Assembly: GCF_002154695.1 (NCBI RefSeq)
Contig: NZ_MTAV01000061.1
Location: forward strand, 1-64,000
Direction: 5' to 3'
DNA length: 64,000 nt
Origin: Nostoc sp. T09
GTDB taxonomy: Bacteria; Cyanobacteriota; Cyanobacteriia; Cyanobacteriales; Nostocaceae
Positions 18,739-26,863 of the stretch are shown one piece after another; position 1 is the stretch's first letter; each line of letters opens with the position of its first letter. The position numbers and the translations under genes are program-made. The notes under the pieces were generated by a model, which made no database searches, was not told where the DNA came from, and saw nothing but the letters and a program-made list of their open reading frames with translations.

Positions 18739-19083
18739 TCAAGACTGTTGCTGCGTTACAAACAAACTTAATAAAGCGGCAATGCTCACAGACGTTGCCA
18801 TTGATCTGGGATTTACATTGTCATTTGGTTTAATGTTCAACTTGCAAGCGTACTTTAAAGCTAGTGGGTGTTGGGGATTAAGTTTTGATGCTTGAGGAAT
18901 ATAAACCGTTGCCATTCCCGGAAAATTCTGTTGGAGATGTACAACGCCGAGTAATGCATGATAGTCACTATTTTGTAGTTCTAGCTTGATAGCATCGCGC
19001 AGTTCTTCTACTGCTCTTGTCCAGTTCGCTAGGTTGGCATACTGAATAGCTCGTTGGTAATGACGTCGAGCGTATTTTTTCAA
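18739..19083 (-). CDS. TPR protein, possibly 5'-truncated
   Basis: The 114-residue product has two or more TPR-like helices (YQRAIQYANLANWTRAVEEL, then DYHALLGVVHLQQN and ASKLNPQHPLALKYA) and a C-terminal hydrophobic segment. Only a TTG (19083) is available as start. The protein-like sequence continues upstream in frame for about 15 codons (VKRRLDKDNNVQPV) to a TAG with no ATG or GTG between. This suggests a gene that lost its 5' part, perhaps a longer J/TPR-type protein, though no J domain is seen further upstream. The alternative is a genuine TTG start. Confidence 0.5.
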   Translation of the reverse strand: MKKYARRHYQRAIQYANLANWTRAVEELRDAIKLELQNSDYHALLGVVHLQQNFPGMATVYIPQASKLNPQHPLALKYACKLNIKPNDNVNPRSMATSVSIAALLSLFVTQQQS

Positions 19084-19554
19084 AACTGGTTGAACATTAT
19101 TGTCTTTATCTAATCTCCGTTTTACTGGCTAGGCTCTAACTTGCGGAATTATGAGAATCACAAATATTGGCTGCAATAGATCAAGGTTGTGAAACAATTA
19201 AGTAAACTAAAAATCTATAATTTCAATTTGTTGATGAAGATTTACTCGATCTAAAATTTTGTTTTTAGATGTATTAATCTTTTAAATATTTTTCTAGCTT
19301 ACTTGTATTATACGATAATACATAAAAGAGGATGAAATAAGCTAAGAAACACAATGGATTTGGACAAGTTGTCTGGGTAGAGTTGATCTGAATATACCCT
19401 ACATCTAAGTAGCGGCTCCCCTATAGCGGAAATCAATACAATAGATTTATATGTTGGCGGTTCAGTAGGAGAGCACCAATACAGCACTTATCCAGGTACT
19501 TTGCTACGATGACTATCTAATTGTAGGAAATGTGGTAATGGTGAATTGAGGAAT
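19084..19554. other. Intergenic region
   Basis: AT-rich, 471 bases, between two divergent genes. Apart from the in-frame upstream continuation of the truncated TPR gene (to about 19130) I see no gene or strong hairpin. Confidence 0.45.
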
Positions 19555-19929
19555 ATGTTAACTAAGCGCAAAAGCCGCAGTGTTGCCGCTATTTTAGCTT
19601 TTTCCGGCACGCTAACAATTTCAGGATTACATAAGTTTTATCTAGGACAGCCTTTCTGGGGACTGTTATATGTTTTGCTTTCTTGGACGCCCATTCCCAA
19701 GGTAGCTAGCGCTATTGAGGGAGTTTGGTACTTAGCTCAAGACGAAGAAGCTTTTGATCGTAATTTTAATTTTGGTAAGTCAGCAATTAAGAACTCACAG
19801 CAAGTCAGCAATCAGGTTGGGGCAATCGCTGAAGCTTTGCGTGAGTTAGATGCCTTGCGCCAAGATGGACTGATTTCTGAGTATGAATTTGAGCAAAAGC
19901 GCCGCCAGATGCTAGACCAAATTTCTTGA
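19555..19929 (+). CDS. TM2 domain protein with SHOCT-like C-terminus
   Basis: From the ATG at 19555 the protein has 124 residues. An N-terminal TM2 domain has two membrane segments (SVAAILAFSGTLTISGLHKF, with the typical G-x-H-K/R-F-Y-L-G turn, then PFWGLLYVLLSWTPIP). A C-terminal SHOCT-like helix pair follows (LRELDALRQDGLISEYEFEQ). Such proteins are integral membrane proteins of unknown function. An in-frame TTG at 19546 is less likely as start. It overlaps or abuts the following HhH gene, suggesting an operon. Confidence 0.85.
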   Translation: MLTKRKSRSVAAILAFSGTLTISGLHKFYLGQPFWGLLYVLLSWTPIPKVASAIEGVWYLAQDEEAFDRNFNFGKSAIKNSQQVSNQVGAIAEALRELDALRQDGLISEYEFEQKRRQMLDQIS

Positions 19930-19943
19930 AACCAGCGAAAATT

Positions 19944-20477
19944 ATGAAAAACTGGCTACCTTTAAATTCTAGGTTGCAAAAACTTCGTGCCAAGCTCCTC
20001 AACGACCCGTACTACAGACTACAATCTGGGGAGGAACTTCAGATGGCGGTACAACTGGGTATTCAGATTGATGCCAATCAAGCAACTGTAGATGACTGGT
20101 TACGCTTACCTGGGTTGTCAATTCACCAAGCGCGATCGCTGGTGGAAATTTCACATTCAGGTGTTAAATTCTATTGTATTGAAGATATTGCGGCGGCTTT
20201 AGCTATTCCTGTACAGCGGCTAAAGCCAATAAAGCCATTGCTGAATTTTGTTTACTATGACGAAGAATCTTTAGATTGTCCTGCACCTTTGGTGAATCCA
20301 AATTTAGCCACAGTTGAACACCTGGCAAAAATACCTTTTATCGATATATCTCTGGCGCAAGCAGTGGTGCAAAATCGTCTATCTGCTGGGCCTTACCGCA
20401 ACTTAGTTGATTTCCAGCAGCGCTTAGCACTATCACCAGATGCGATCGCTCAGTTAATGTATTATTTAAAATTTTGA
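19944..20477 (+). CDS. Helix-hairpin-helix protein, ComEA-like
   Basis: The 177-residue protein has two helix-hairpin-helix segments: INANQA-type IDANQATVDDWLRLPGLSIH (about 42-62) and a second NPNLATVEHLAKIPFIDISL (about 118-138). Both resemble the ComEA DNA-binding fold. There is no N-terminal membrane anchor, unlike classical ComEA, so binding of extracellular DNA is unlikely; a cytoplasmic DNA-binding or structural role is inferred. The start at 19944 is the only ATG near the previous stop (a TTG at 19926 overlaps it). Confidence 0.8.
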   Translation: MKNWLPLNSRLQKLRAKLLNDPYYRLQSGEELQMAVQLGIQIDANQATVDDWLRLPGLSIHQARSLVEISHSGVKFYCIEDIAAALAIPVQRLKPIKPLLNFVYYDEESLDCPAPLVNPNLATVEHLAKIPFIDISLAQAVVQNRLSAGPYRNLVDFQQRLALSPDAIAQLMYYLKF

Positions 20478-20516
20478 GTAGTCAGTTATCAGCTCGTTTA
20501 TTGTTAACTGACTACT
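20477..20516. terminator. Bidirectional hairpin between converging genes
   Basis: AGTAGTCAGTTA (20477-20488) and TAACTGACTACT (20505-20516) are exact inverted repeats starting within the HhH gene stop codon and ending 13 bases before the lepB stop. The position between converging genes fits a shared terminator. Confidence 0.6.
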
Positions 20517-20529
20517 GACTACGGACTAA

Positions 20530-21102
20530 TTAAATAAATCCCACTCGGTTAAGAGGCCAAAACCGAAATGTGGCTCGACCAATAATATTTCTTTTGGGCA
20601 AAAAACCCCAGTAGCGAGAGTCGTTGCTGTCGTTGCGATTGTCTCCCATAACAAAAAATTCGCCTTCTGGAACTGTATGTGGCGGGTAAGGACTATTTGG
20701 TGGTTCAGCAATGTACTCTTCTTGCAAGGCTTGACCGTTGAGGTAAACTTTTCCACGCGCAACGCTTACTACCTCTCCAGGCTCACCAATTACCCGCTTA
20801 ATAAAAGCTTGGTCTTGAGGATATCCGCGACGTTGGAGTTCTGCTGGCGGCTGAAAAACAATGATATCTCCAGTTTTGGGAGGATGAAAACGGTAAGAGA
20901 TTTTTTCCACAACCAGGCGATCGCCTGTATGTAAAGTGGGTAACATTGAATCAGAAGGGATGTAGCGCGGTTCGGCAATAAAAGTCCTAATCACAAATGC
21001 CAAACATAGAGCGATCGCAATTAAAATCAGATTTTCCTGCGAACTACGCCATATTTTTGAGGACGCTGGAGTATCTTTTACATCACTTTCGTGAGAAGCC
21101 AT
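20530..21102 (-). CDS. lepB: Signal peptidase I
   Basis: The 190-residue membrane protease cleaves signal peptides of exported proteins. One N-terminal membrane segment (about 24-42) precedes the catalytic Ser52 (IPSDSMLPTL) and the general base Lys102 (FIKRVIGEPGE). Box E is GDNRNDSNDSRYWGFLP. Start MASHESDVKDTP at 21102 is preferred over an in-frame TTG at 21135. It is full length; the catalytic domain faces the periplasm or thylakoid lumen. Cyanobacteria often have two lepB genes. Confidence 0.95.
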   Translation of the reverse strand: MASHESDVKDTPASSKIWRSSQENLILIAIALCLAFVIRTFIAEPRYIPSDSMLPTLHTGDRLVVEKISYRFHPPKTGDIIVFQPPAELQRRGYPQDQAFIKRVIGEPGEVVSVARGKVYLNGQALQEEYIAEPPNSPYPPHTVPEGEFFVMGDNRNDSNDSRYWGFLPKRNIIGRATFRFWPLNRVGFI

Positions 21103-21683
21103 AGAATTTTTCAGCCAGTTAAAAAAGTGGAACAAATCCCTTGATTATTTAGAAGGTCAAGGTATACTTGTAATCAAGCTGGGTTTTACGCAAAAACCCT
21201 TACAAGCATTAAAAATAAGGCTATCGCATCTACCAATTATAGGCAAAAACGCTGAAAATAACCTAAAGCCTGTCTAATTCGATACAAGCTAAAGATTAGG
21301 TAGAACAAGTAGGTAATTAAAATACCGTTACCTAACTTTTGCAATTATAAGGCAATGTTTTAGAACATTCTTCGTTTTATTGTCTACTCCTGAAAACTAA
21401 GATAGTTGCCGACTGGTAGAGCGATACAGCCAGTCGGTTTTTTCTTGTTTCGGCTCTAATTGTCATAAAAAGAGTCAGAACAGATAATTCAGGATTGAGA
21501 ATATCCTCACTAATTAATCCGGTTTTTTGGGCAAAGATGCTTTGCTTCTCTATTATTCCATGCGTTCATTAATCAAATGAAATTTGATGCATTTTAATTA
21601 TTGGTTAAGAAAAACTTAGTCAAATGAAAAAAGTCCTAGCTACAAACTGTAATTTGTTTATGCCTAGCTAGTTATGAAAAAAT
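21103..21683. other. Intergenic region with an orphan terminator
   Basis: This divergent spacer has no open frame of note. It contains a classical intrinsic terminator on the plus strand at 21409-21443 that no plus-strand gene uses, so a small RNA is possible. Confidence 0.5.
21346..21443 (+). ncRNA. Candidate small RNA ending in an orphan intrinsic terminator
   Basis: CCGACTGG (21409-21416) and CCAGTCGG (21430-21437) form an 8-bp GC-rich stem followed by six T (21438-21443), a textbook intrinsic terminator on the plus strand. No plus-strand gene lies upstream for several hundred bases. TATAAG at 21346-21351 could be a -10 element, predicting an RNA of roughly 85 bases. No known cyanobacterial sRNA sequence was recognised. 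Confidence 0.4.
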
Positions 21684-22073
21684 ATGATTTTTCAATACAC
21701 TGATGTACTTGTCGCTCTTGCAACTGCGAATTTTGAAAGTTTAGTGAGTTTCTATACACAAGTTTTGGGGCAAAATCCTACAACTCTGATTCCCAATGTT
21801 TATGCTGAATTTCTGTTTTCTGGTTTGCGGCTAGGTATTTTTAAACCTAAAAGCACACACGAGGCTGAATTTGAAACTACAGCCAAAAGTAAGATAAGTT
21901 TGTGTTTAGAGGTGAGTAACCTGGAAGCTGCGATCGCTCACCTTACGGAGTTGGGTTATCCCCCACCCGGAAATATTACAGTTGCTTCCCACGGTAGAGA
22001 AATCTATGCCTATGACCCCGATGGCAATCGTTTGATTCTACATCAAGCAGTTACACAAAGTTATGAGTCCTGA
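21684..22073 (+). CDS. VOC (glyoxalase/bleomycin-resistance fold) family protein
   Basis: The 129-residue protein has the paired beta-alpha-beta-beta-beta modules of the vicinal oxygen chelate fold (FYTQVLGQNP, LRLGIFKP, CLEVSNLEAAIAHLTELGYP, YAYDPDGNRLILHQ). Putative metal ligands would be the His and Glu at conserved strand ends, but the exact set cannot be assigned. VOC proteins include glyoxalases, dioxygenases and antibiotic-binding proteins; the substrate is not predictable. Probably cytoplasmic and monocistronic. Confidence 0.85.
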   Translation: MIFQYTDVLVALATANFESLVSFYTQVLGQNPTTLIPNVYAEFLFSGLRLGIFKPKSTHEAEFETTAKSKISLCLEVSNLEAAIAHLTELGYPPPGNITVASHGREIYAYDPDGNRLILHQAVTQSYES

Positions 22074-22086
22074 ATCATGAGTTATT

Positions 22087-22143
22087 AGGGACGAATGACA
22101 AATGACAAATGACCAATGACCAATGACAAAGGACAAATGACCA
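22087..22143. repeat. Heptamer tandem repeat (AATGACA-type)
   Basis: The spacer before ylqF is built of degenerate 7-base units (AATGACA, AATGACC, AAGGACA). Related runs occur at 29870-29965, 30134-30155 and 57850-57875. This is the short tandemly repeated repetitive (STRR) type of sequence typical of heterocystous cyanobacteria. Confidence 0.75.
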
Positions 22144-23025
22144 ATGGCTTTAACTCAAAACTATAAATTAAACGTGATCCAATGGTATCCGGGTCACATT
22201 GCCAAGGCTGAAAAGAATCTAAAAGAACAGCTAAAGCGAGTAGATGTTGTACTGGAAGTACGAGATGCACGTATTCCCTTAGCGACACACCATCCCCAAA
22301 TCGGTGAGTGGGTAGGAAATAAGACGCGGTTATTAGTGCTGAACCGGGTGGATATGATTTCTCCCCAAGTGCGATCGCTGTGGGGTGATTATTTTAAACG
22401 TCAGGGAGAAGTAGCATATTTTACCAACGCTCAACATGGTCAAGGTGTAGCAGCAGTGTTAAAAGCAGCACAAGCAGCTGGGGTAGAACTCAATCAAAGA
22501 AGACGCGATCGCGGGATGTTACCCCGTCCAGTTCGCGCAGTGGTGATTGGTTTTCCTAATGTTGGTAAATCAGCGTTAATTAACCGTCTGTTGGGTAAAC
22601 GGGTAGTTGAAAGTGCAGCTCGTCCTGGTGTGACTCGTCAACTCCGCTGGGTGCGAATCTCCGACCAGTTAGAATTACTAGATGCTCCTGGTGTTATTCC
22701 TCTGAAGCTGGAAGATCAAGAAGCCGCATTAAAATTAGCGATTTGCGATGATATTGGTGAAGCATCTTACGATAATCAACTAGTAGCATCAGAACTTGTA
22801 AACATACTTAATTATCTACATGATGTAGCTACTAATTTATTACCACAAAAACCATTAGAAGCCCGCTACGAACTTGACTCTTCACCCCACACAGGAGAAG
22901 CATATTTGCAAGCTTTAGCAGAACATCGCTACACAGGTGATGTGGAAAGAGCCGCTAGGCATCTGTTAACAGATTATCGTAAAGGGTTATTGGGTGAAAT
23001 TCCTTTGGAAGTACCGCCCAATTAA
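22144..23025 (+). CDS. ylqF: Ribosome biogenesis GTPase YlqF/RbgA
   Basis: The 293-residue GTPase assists late assembly of the 50S subunit. It has the circularly permuted order of G motifs characteristic of the family: G4 NRVD (about 78-81) first, then G1 GFPNVGKS (about 136-143), and G3 DAPG (about 181-184). The N-terminal IQWYPGHIAKAEKNL is diagnostic, and the C-terminal helical RNA-binding domain is present. The start lies inside an AATGACA repeat tract. Full length. Confidence 0.95.
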   Translation: MALTQNYKLNVIQWYPGHIAKAEKNLKEQLKRVDVVLEVRDARIPLATHHPQIGEWVGNKTRLLVLNRVDMISPQVRSLWGDYFKRQGEVAYFTNAQHGQGVAAVLKAAQAAGVELNQRRRDRGMLPRPVRAVVIGFPNVGKSALINRLLGKRVVESAARPGVTRQLRWVRISDQLELLDAPGVIPLKLEDQEAALKLAICDDIGEASYDNQLVASELVNILNYLHDVATNLLPQKPLEARYELDSSPHTGEAYLQALAEHRYTGDVERAARHLLTDYRKGLLGEIPLEVPPN

Positions 23026-23119
23026 TTCATAATTCGTAATTCGTAATTATAGAATTGTCAGGTTTGATCTGGGTTGTTAGGTTGAATCGATTGCTTAAAT
23101 TGTAAAATCGATAGTTTTG

Positions 23120-24586
23120 CTATTTATTAGGACAGGAGTTTTTTGTCCGACTTTTCCAAATCCAACCTGGCTCTGGAGAACTAATTTCTATCCAGCCACC
23201 CTCTGTTCTGCCAGTTGTTGTGACTTTAGTACCTGCTTTCACAACTTTGCCTGTTTTCCTTTGTCCAGATCCAGATAAAGAGCGTAAGTTTGATGAACTA
23301 ACAACCATCAGACAACTTTTTTTCTGTTCAGGTGGATTTGGATCATTTGCTACTTGCTTAACTTCATTTTGAGCAGGCTCTGAAGATGGTTTTTGTGAGT
23401 GATTAGCAGACATGATACCAACCGCAACTACTGCGATCGCTCCACCAGCCCCGATTAGCAATCGGGATCTTGGAGAGGATTTAGGAATAGAACGCCAGTG
23501 AAACGGCGAACTACTAGGCGATCGCGTTGGATTGGTAGTCATAGTTAACAGTTCATTCTGGGCCTCAGAGGCTCTTAGGGTAGATGGAGCGGTGATAAGT
23601 TGTGGTGTAGAACCAGAGGAAGTTTCGTTATCTGGCGGAATGTAGCTAGGCTTTGCCAGTTCCTGTAGATAGTGCATCACTTTGGTTGCAGTCACATAGC
23701 CATCTTTCAAATAGTGACCTACCACTTGGGTGACAACAGCTGCTACAGCTGCGGGTGTGTTGGCATTAGTTATGGAAGTGAGTGCTTGGAGTGCATCGGT
23801 TGCTGACTGATAGCGGTATTTGAAGTAATGGCGGATCATCTTATTCAAGATTGATGCCAATTGATCGCTGACTTGAGCATGATGCTGCCATAATATCTCT
23901 CCACTGACGGCATCCTCTCCTAATTGCTTGGGATTCAAGCCTGTTAGAGCTTGGATACAAGTCATACCTAGTGCATAAATGTCGCTACAAGGACGTGGCC
24001 TGCCTTGTCCCTGCTCACTTGGCATATAGCCTGGGGTTCCAACAGCAACAGTGTCGTTTTTAAGCTGTTCTGGAGTCATCAGTGAGTAACTCTTAATTTG
24101 TTTTACAGCCCCAAAATCAACCAAGACGATTGTATTGTCAGAAGCACGACGGATTAAATTTTCGGGTTTGAGATCTCGATGAATCACCCCATGACTATGA
24201 ATAAATTCTAGGATAGGTAAAACATCTTGCAGTAGTTTAATTACCTGCTCTTCACTCCACCTGCCAGCGGCTACTTCTAACGACAGTGGTTGTCCCTCGA
24301 TCAACTCTTGCACTAAGTAAAATTCTTCGTTTTCCTCAAAGTAAGCCAAAAGTCGGGGAATCTGGTCATTGTGTCCCAGCTTTTCTAAAGTTTCGGCTTC
24401 CCTATTAAACAAGCGTCTAGCTAATGGCAAAAATTCGGGGTCGCTAGTAACAGGTTTAAGATGTTTAACGACGCAAGTTGGGTTTCCAGGACGGCGAGTA
24501 TCTAGGGCTATGTAAGTATGACCAAATCCGCCTTTGCCTAATAGTTCGACCACTTGGTAACGGTGGTCTAGTAATCTGCCGATCAT
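23120..24586 (-). CDS. Serine/threonine protein kinase with C-terminal SH3-like domain
   Basis: The 488-residue membrane kinase has an N-terminal Hanks-type domain: glycine loop LGKGGFGHT, Lys41, catalytic loop HRDLKPEN with Asp138, and DFG at 157-159. A linker leads to a single membrane segment (about 375-395). The external C-terminal part (about 425-485, SSNLRSLSGSGQRKTGKVVK ... GGWIEISSPEPGWIW) resembles a bacterial SH3 domain that could sense cell-wall or periplasmic ligands. A 59-residue gene lies 29 bases upstream on the same strand and is probably co-transcribed. Substrates are unknown. Confidence 0.93.
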   Translation of the reverse strand: MIGRLLDHRYQVVELLGKGGFGHTYIALDTRRPGNPTCVVKHLKPVTSDPEFLPLARRLFNREAETLEKLGHNDQIPRLLAYFEENEEFYLVQELIEGQPLSLEVAAGRWSEEQVIKLLQDVLPILEFIHSHGVIHRDLKPENLIRRASDNTIVLVDFGAVKQIKSYSLMTPEQLKNDTVAVGTPGYMPSEQGQGRPRPCSDIYALGMTCIQALTGLNPKQLGEDAVSGEILWQHHAQVSDQLASILNKMIRHYFKYRYQSATDALQALTSITNANTPAAVAAVVTQVVGHYLKDGYVTATKVMHYLQELAKPSYIPPDNETSSGSTPQLITAPSTLRASEAQNELLTMTTNPTRSPSSSPFHWRSIPKSSPRSRLLIGAGGAIAVVAVGIMSANHSQKPSSEPAQNEVKQVANDPNPPEQKKSCLMVVSSSNLRSLSGSGQRKTGKVVKAGTKVTTTGRTEGGWIEISSPEPGWIWKSRTKNSCPNK

Positions 24587-24615
24587 GGTATAGCTGGACT
24601 GAGGTTAACTGTTAA

Positions 24616-24795
24616 CTAGAATACACTTTTTCCTAAAAGAAGAAGTTTATTGGGAATTTCTTCATAACGCTGATGTATATCTGAATATAATTGTTCCGTA
24701 ATATTCACTAGATTTATAGTTGTCGAAATGCCATTAATAGTGCCATAAAGATAAAGCCAAGGGCTGATAGTTAATATATTCCCAGTCTTAGACAT
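24616..24795 (-). CDS. Small hypothetical protein upstream of the kinase
   Basis: A 59-codon frame reads MSKTGNILTISPWLYLYGTI, followed by NGISTTINLVNITEQLYSDI and a basic hydrophobic end (LLLLGKSVF). It has an ideal Shine-Dalgarno (GGAGG with 7 bases before the ATG) and ends 29 bases before the kinase start, so it is probably translated and in an operon with the kinase. It is not recognised. There is no obvious membrane segment. It could be a kinase partner or substrate, which is inference from position only. Confidence 0.6.
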   Translation of the reverse strand: MSKTGNILTISPWLYLYGTINGISTTINLVNITEQLYSDIHQRYEEIPNKLLLLGKSVF

Positions 24796-24834
24796 GCTCT
24801 AACCTCCAAATTCCAGAACAGATATTTCACACTC

Positions 24835-26466
24835 ATGACTGAACTCAAACTACGTCTACAAGAGGGAAATACTGAAACAACGGTTTCAGTAGATCAAGAT
24901 GTATTTACTATTGGCCGTTTACCGGAATGTAGCTTATATCTACCTTTTGGGGGAGTCTCCCGTAACCATGCCCAGATTGTGAAAACTGCTGATGGGGTGT
25001 GGACTATTGCGGATATGGGTAGTAAAAATGGAACGCAAGTAAATGAACGTATACTTACTCGTCCACAACAGTTGCATCATGGTGATGTTGTTTGGTTGGG
25101 TAATGTGAGTTTACTTGTTTTTGTTCTAGATCCTGCTGCACAGCCGATGAGTAAGCGTGAGCCAATCAAGGAACGGGATGGGGATAATACTGAGCAAAAA
25201 ACGATTCTACGGAACGTCAAACAACTGCAACAGCAATGGATACAAGCTGATAGCAAGGATGGTGATATCAACAATAAGGATATAACCATTGCCCGACTTA
25301 AAGACTTGGTAGATATCGCAAAAAATCTTTGTGCAGCCACATCTATAGAAGAGATTTTCTTCCAAGTGCAAGAAGTGGTGTTTCGTTACCTAGACAGCAT
25401 CGATCGCTTGGGATTATTAATTGATGTCAATGGTGGGGGAAATCTGGAATTGATGAATGCTGCTACCAGAAACGCTTCCCAACAACAAAATCTAGCAGCT
25501 GATGGTAGTTGGATTAGTCGTAGTATTTGCCAAAAGGTATTTGAAGAAAAAGTTGTCATTCAATCTGCTGATACCCATAAAGATGAACGCTTTTCTGGAG
25601 AACACAGCGTTTTGGTTAAAGGAATTCGCAGCGTCATGGCGGTGCCGTTATGGGATGAGAATAAAGTTGTTGGCGTTCTCTACGCAGATGCACATCTGTC
25701 TTCGTACCATTGGGCTAATGAAGGTGAAGAAGAACTTAGCTTTTTTTCGGCTTTAGCTAACCTTGTAGCTTCTAGCGTGCAACGCTGGCTATTAGTAGAT
25801 AAACTCAAAAACGAAGAAGTAATTCGTCACAGGCTAGAACGTTATCACTCTCCGGCTGTAGTTCAGCAGTTAATATCTGTAGGTAGGTTACCAGATGGGC
25901 GTTTATCTCCCGCAGAAAGCGAAATCAGCATTTTATTTGCGGATTTGGTTGGTTTTACTGCCATTTCTGAAAGAGTGACACCAACCGCGATCGCTCAATT
26001 ACTTAATAATTTATTTGAAGAGATGCTGCAAGAAGTGTTTGGCTATGGTGGCACTTTAGATAAATATATTGGTGATTGTATTATGGCGTTCTTTGGCGCT
26101 CCCGAACCCCAACCGGATCATGCCGAACGTGCAATTGCGGCTGCTAAGGGTATGCTAACTCGCTTAGAACGTCTGAATATGAATGGTTTTTGGCAAGAAC
26201 CTCTACAATTACGCATTGCGATTAATAGCGGTAAAGCAGTTGTGGGAGATGTTGGTAGCTCTCAACGGGTAGAATATACGGCTTTAGGGGCTACTATTAA
26301 CCTGGCTGCACGCATGGAAGCTGTTTGCCCTCCAGGTGAATGCGTGATTAGTGAAGTTACTTACAAAATGCTTTCACAACCCTTAGACTTTCAAGAAATG
26401 GGAAGTTATAGTTTCAAAGGTATTAATCGTTTAATTAAGGTTTACCAAACAACTATGCATAAATAA
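24835..26466 (+). CDS. Adenylate cyclase with FHA and GAF domains
   Basis: The 543-residue protein has an N-terminal FHA domain (about 1-100: FTIGRLPECSLYLPFGGVSR, then NHAQIV and GSKNGTQVN), a GAF domain (about 155-320), and a C-terminal class III cyclase domain (about 355-535). In the cyclase, the metal-binding Asp residues are in ILFADLVGFT and IGDCIMAFFG, the adenine-selecting Lys is in TLDKYIGD, and the transition-state Asn/Arg are in ATINLAARME. It makes cAMP in the cytoplasm. The FHA domain may read phosphothreonine made by the divergent kinase next door, a plausible functional pair. Confidence 0.95.
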   Translation: MTELKLRLQEGNTETTVSVDQDVFTIGRLPECSLYLPFGGVSRNHAQIVKTADGVWTIADMGSKNGTQVNERILTRPQQLHHGDVVWLGNVSLLVFVLDPAAQPMSKREPIKERDGDNTEQKTILRNVKQLQQQWIQADSKDGDINNKDITIARLKDLVDIAKNLCAATSIEEIFFQVQEVVFRYLDSIDRLGLLIDVNGGGNLELMNAATRNASQQQNLAADGSWISRSICQKVFEEKVVIQSADTHKDERFSGEHSVLVKGIRSVMAVPLWDENKVVGVLYADAHLSSYHWANEGEEELSFFSALANLVASSVQRWLLVDKLKNEEVIRHRLERYHSPAVVQQLISVGRLPDGRLSPAESEISILFADLVGFTAISERVTPTAIAQLLNNLFEEMLQEVFGYGGTLDKYIGDCIMAFFGAPEPQPDHAERAIAAAKGMLTRLERLNMNGFWQEPLQLRIAINSGKAVVGDVGSSQRVEYTALGATINLAARMEAVCPPGECVISEVTYKMLSQPLDFQEMGSYSFKGINRLIKVYQTTMHK

Positions 26467-26538
26467 AGCAGAAGGCAGAAAATTAGGTTATTTGTAATTT
26501 ATATAATGTGAACTTAAAATTAAGGCAAAATCGGATTT

Positions 26539-26757
26539 TCACACAATATTCTTTGATGAATATGATTTGATTTTTTCGGTTTTGCAATTAATATTCCAGG
26601 CTTTTTTTATATTTTCTAATGACTCTTTTCTTTCCATAACTACGATCGCAGTCAAATCAGCGCTCAACAAGCCATTCTCAGTTCTCCAACCTAAGTAATG
26701 AGTTTTATTATTTAGCTGCGTCACTAAAAATGACTTCATAAGTTGCATAAAATGCAT
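26539..26757 (-). CDS. Doubtful small hypothetical protein
   Basis: A 72-codon frame contains a stretch that looks coding-like (THYLGWRTENGLLSADLTAI) followed by a Lys-rich end. No Shine-Dalgarno precedes either possible ATG (26757, 26739). It may be a fragment of a lost gene. Not recognised. Confidence 0.3.
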   Translation of the reverse strand: MHFMQLMKSFLVTQLNNKTHYLGWRTENGLLSADLTAIVVMERKESLENIKKAWNINCKTEKIKSYSSKNIV

Positions 26758-26863
26758 AGCATAAAGCTGAAATATTCTCTATATACTGAGTTGACGCAAG
26801 CTAAGAATCTCTAGTTTCCAGCAAATTTAACTCAGTAACATAACAGTAAAAAAGGAGCAGAAA

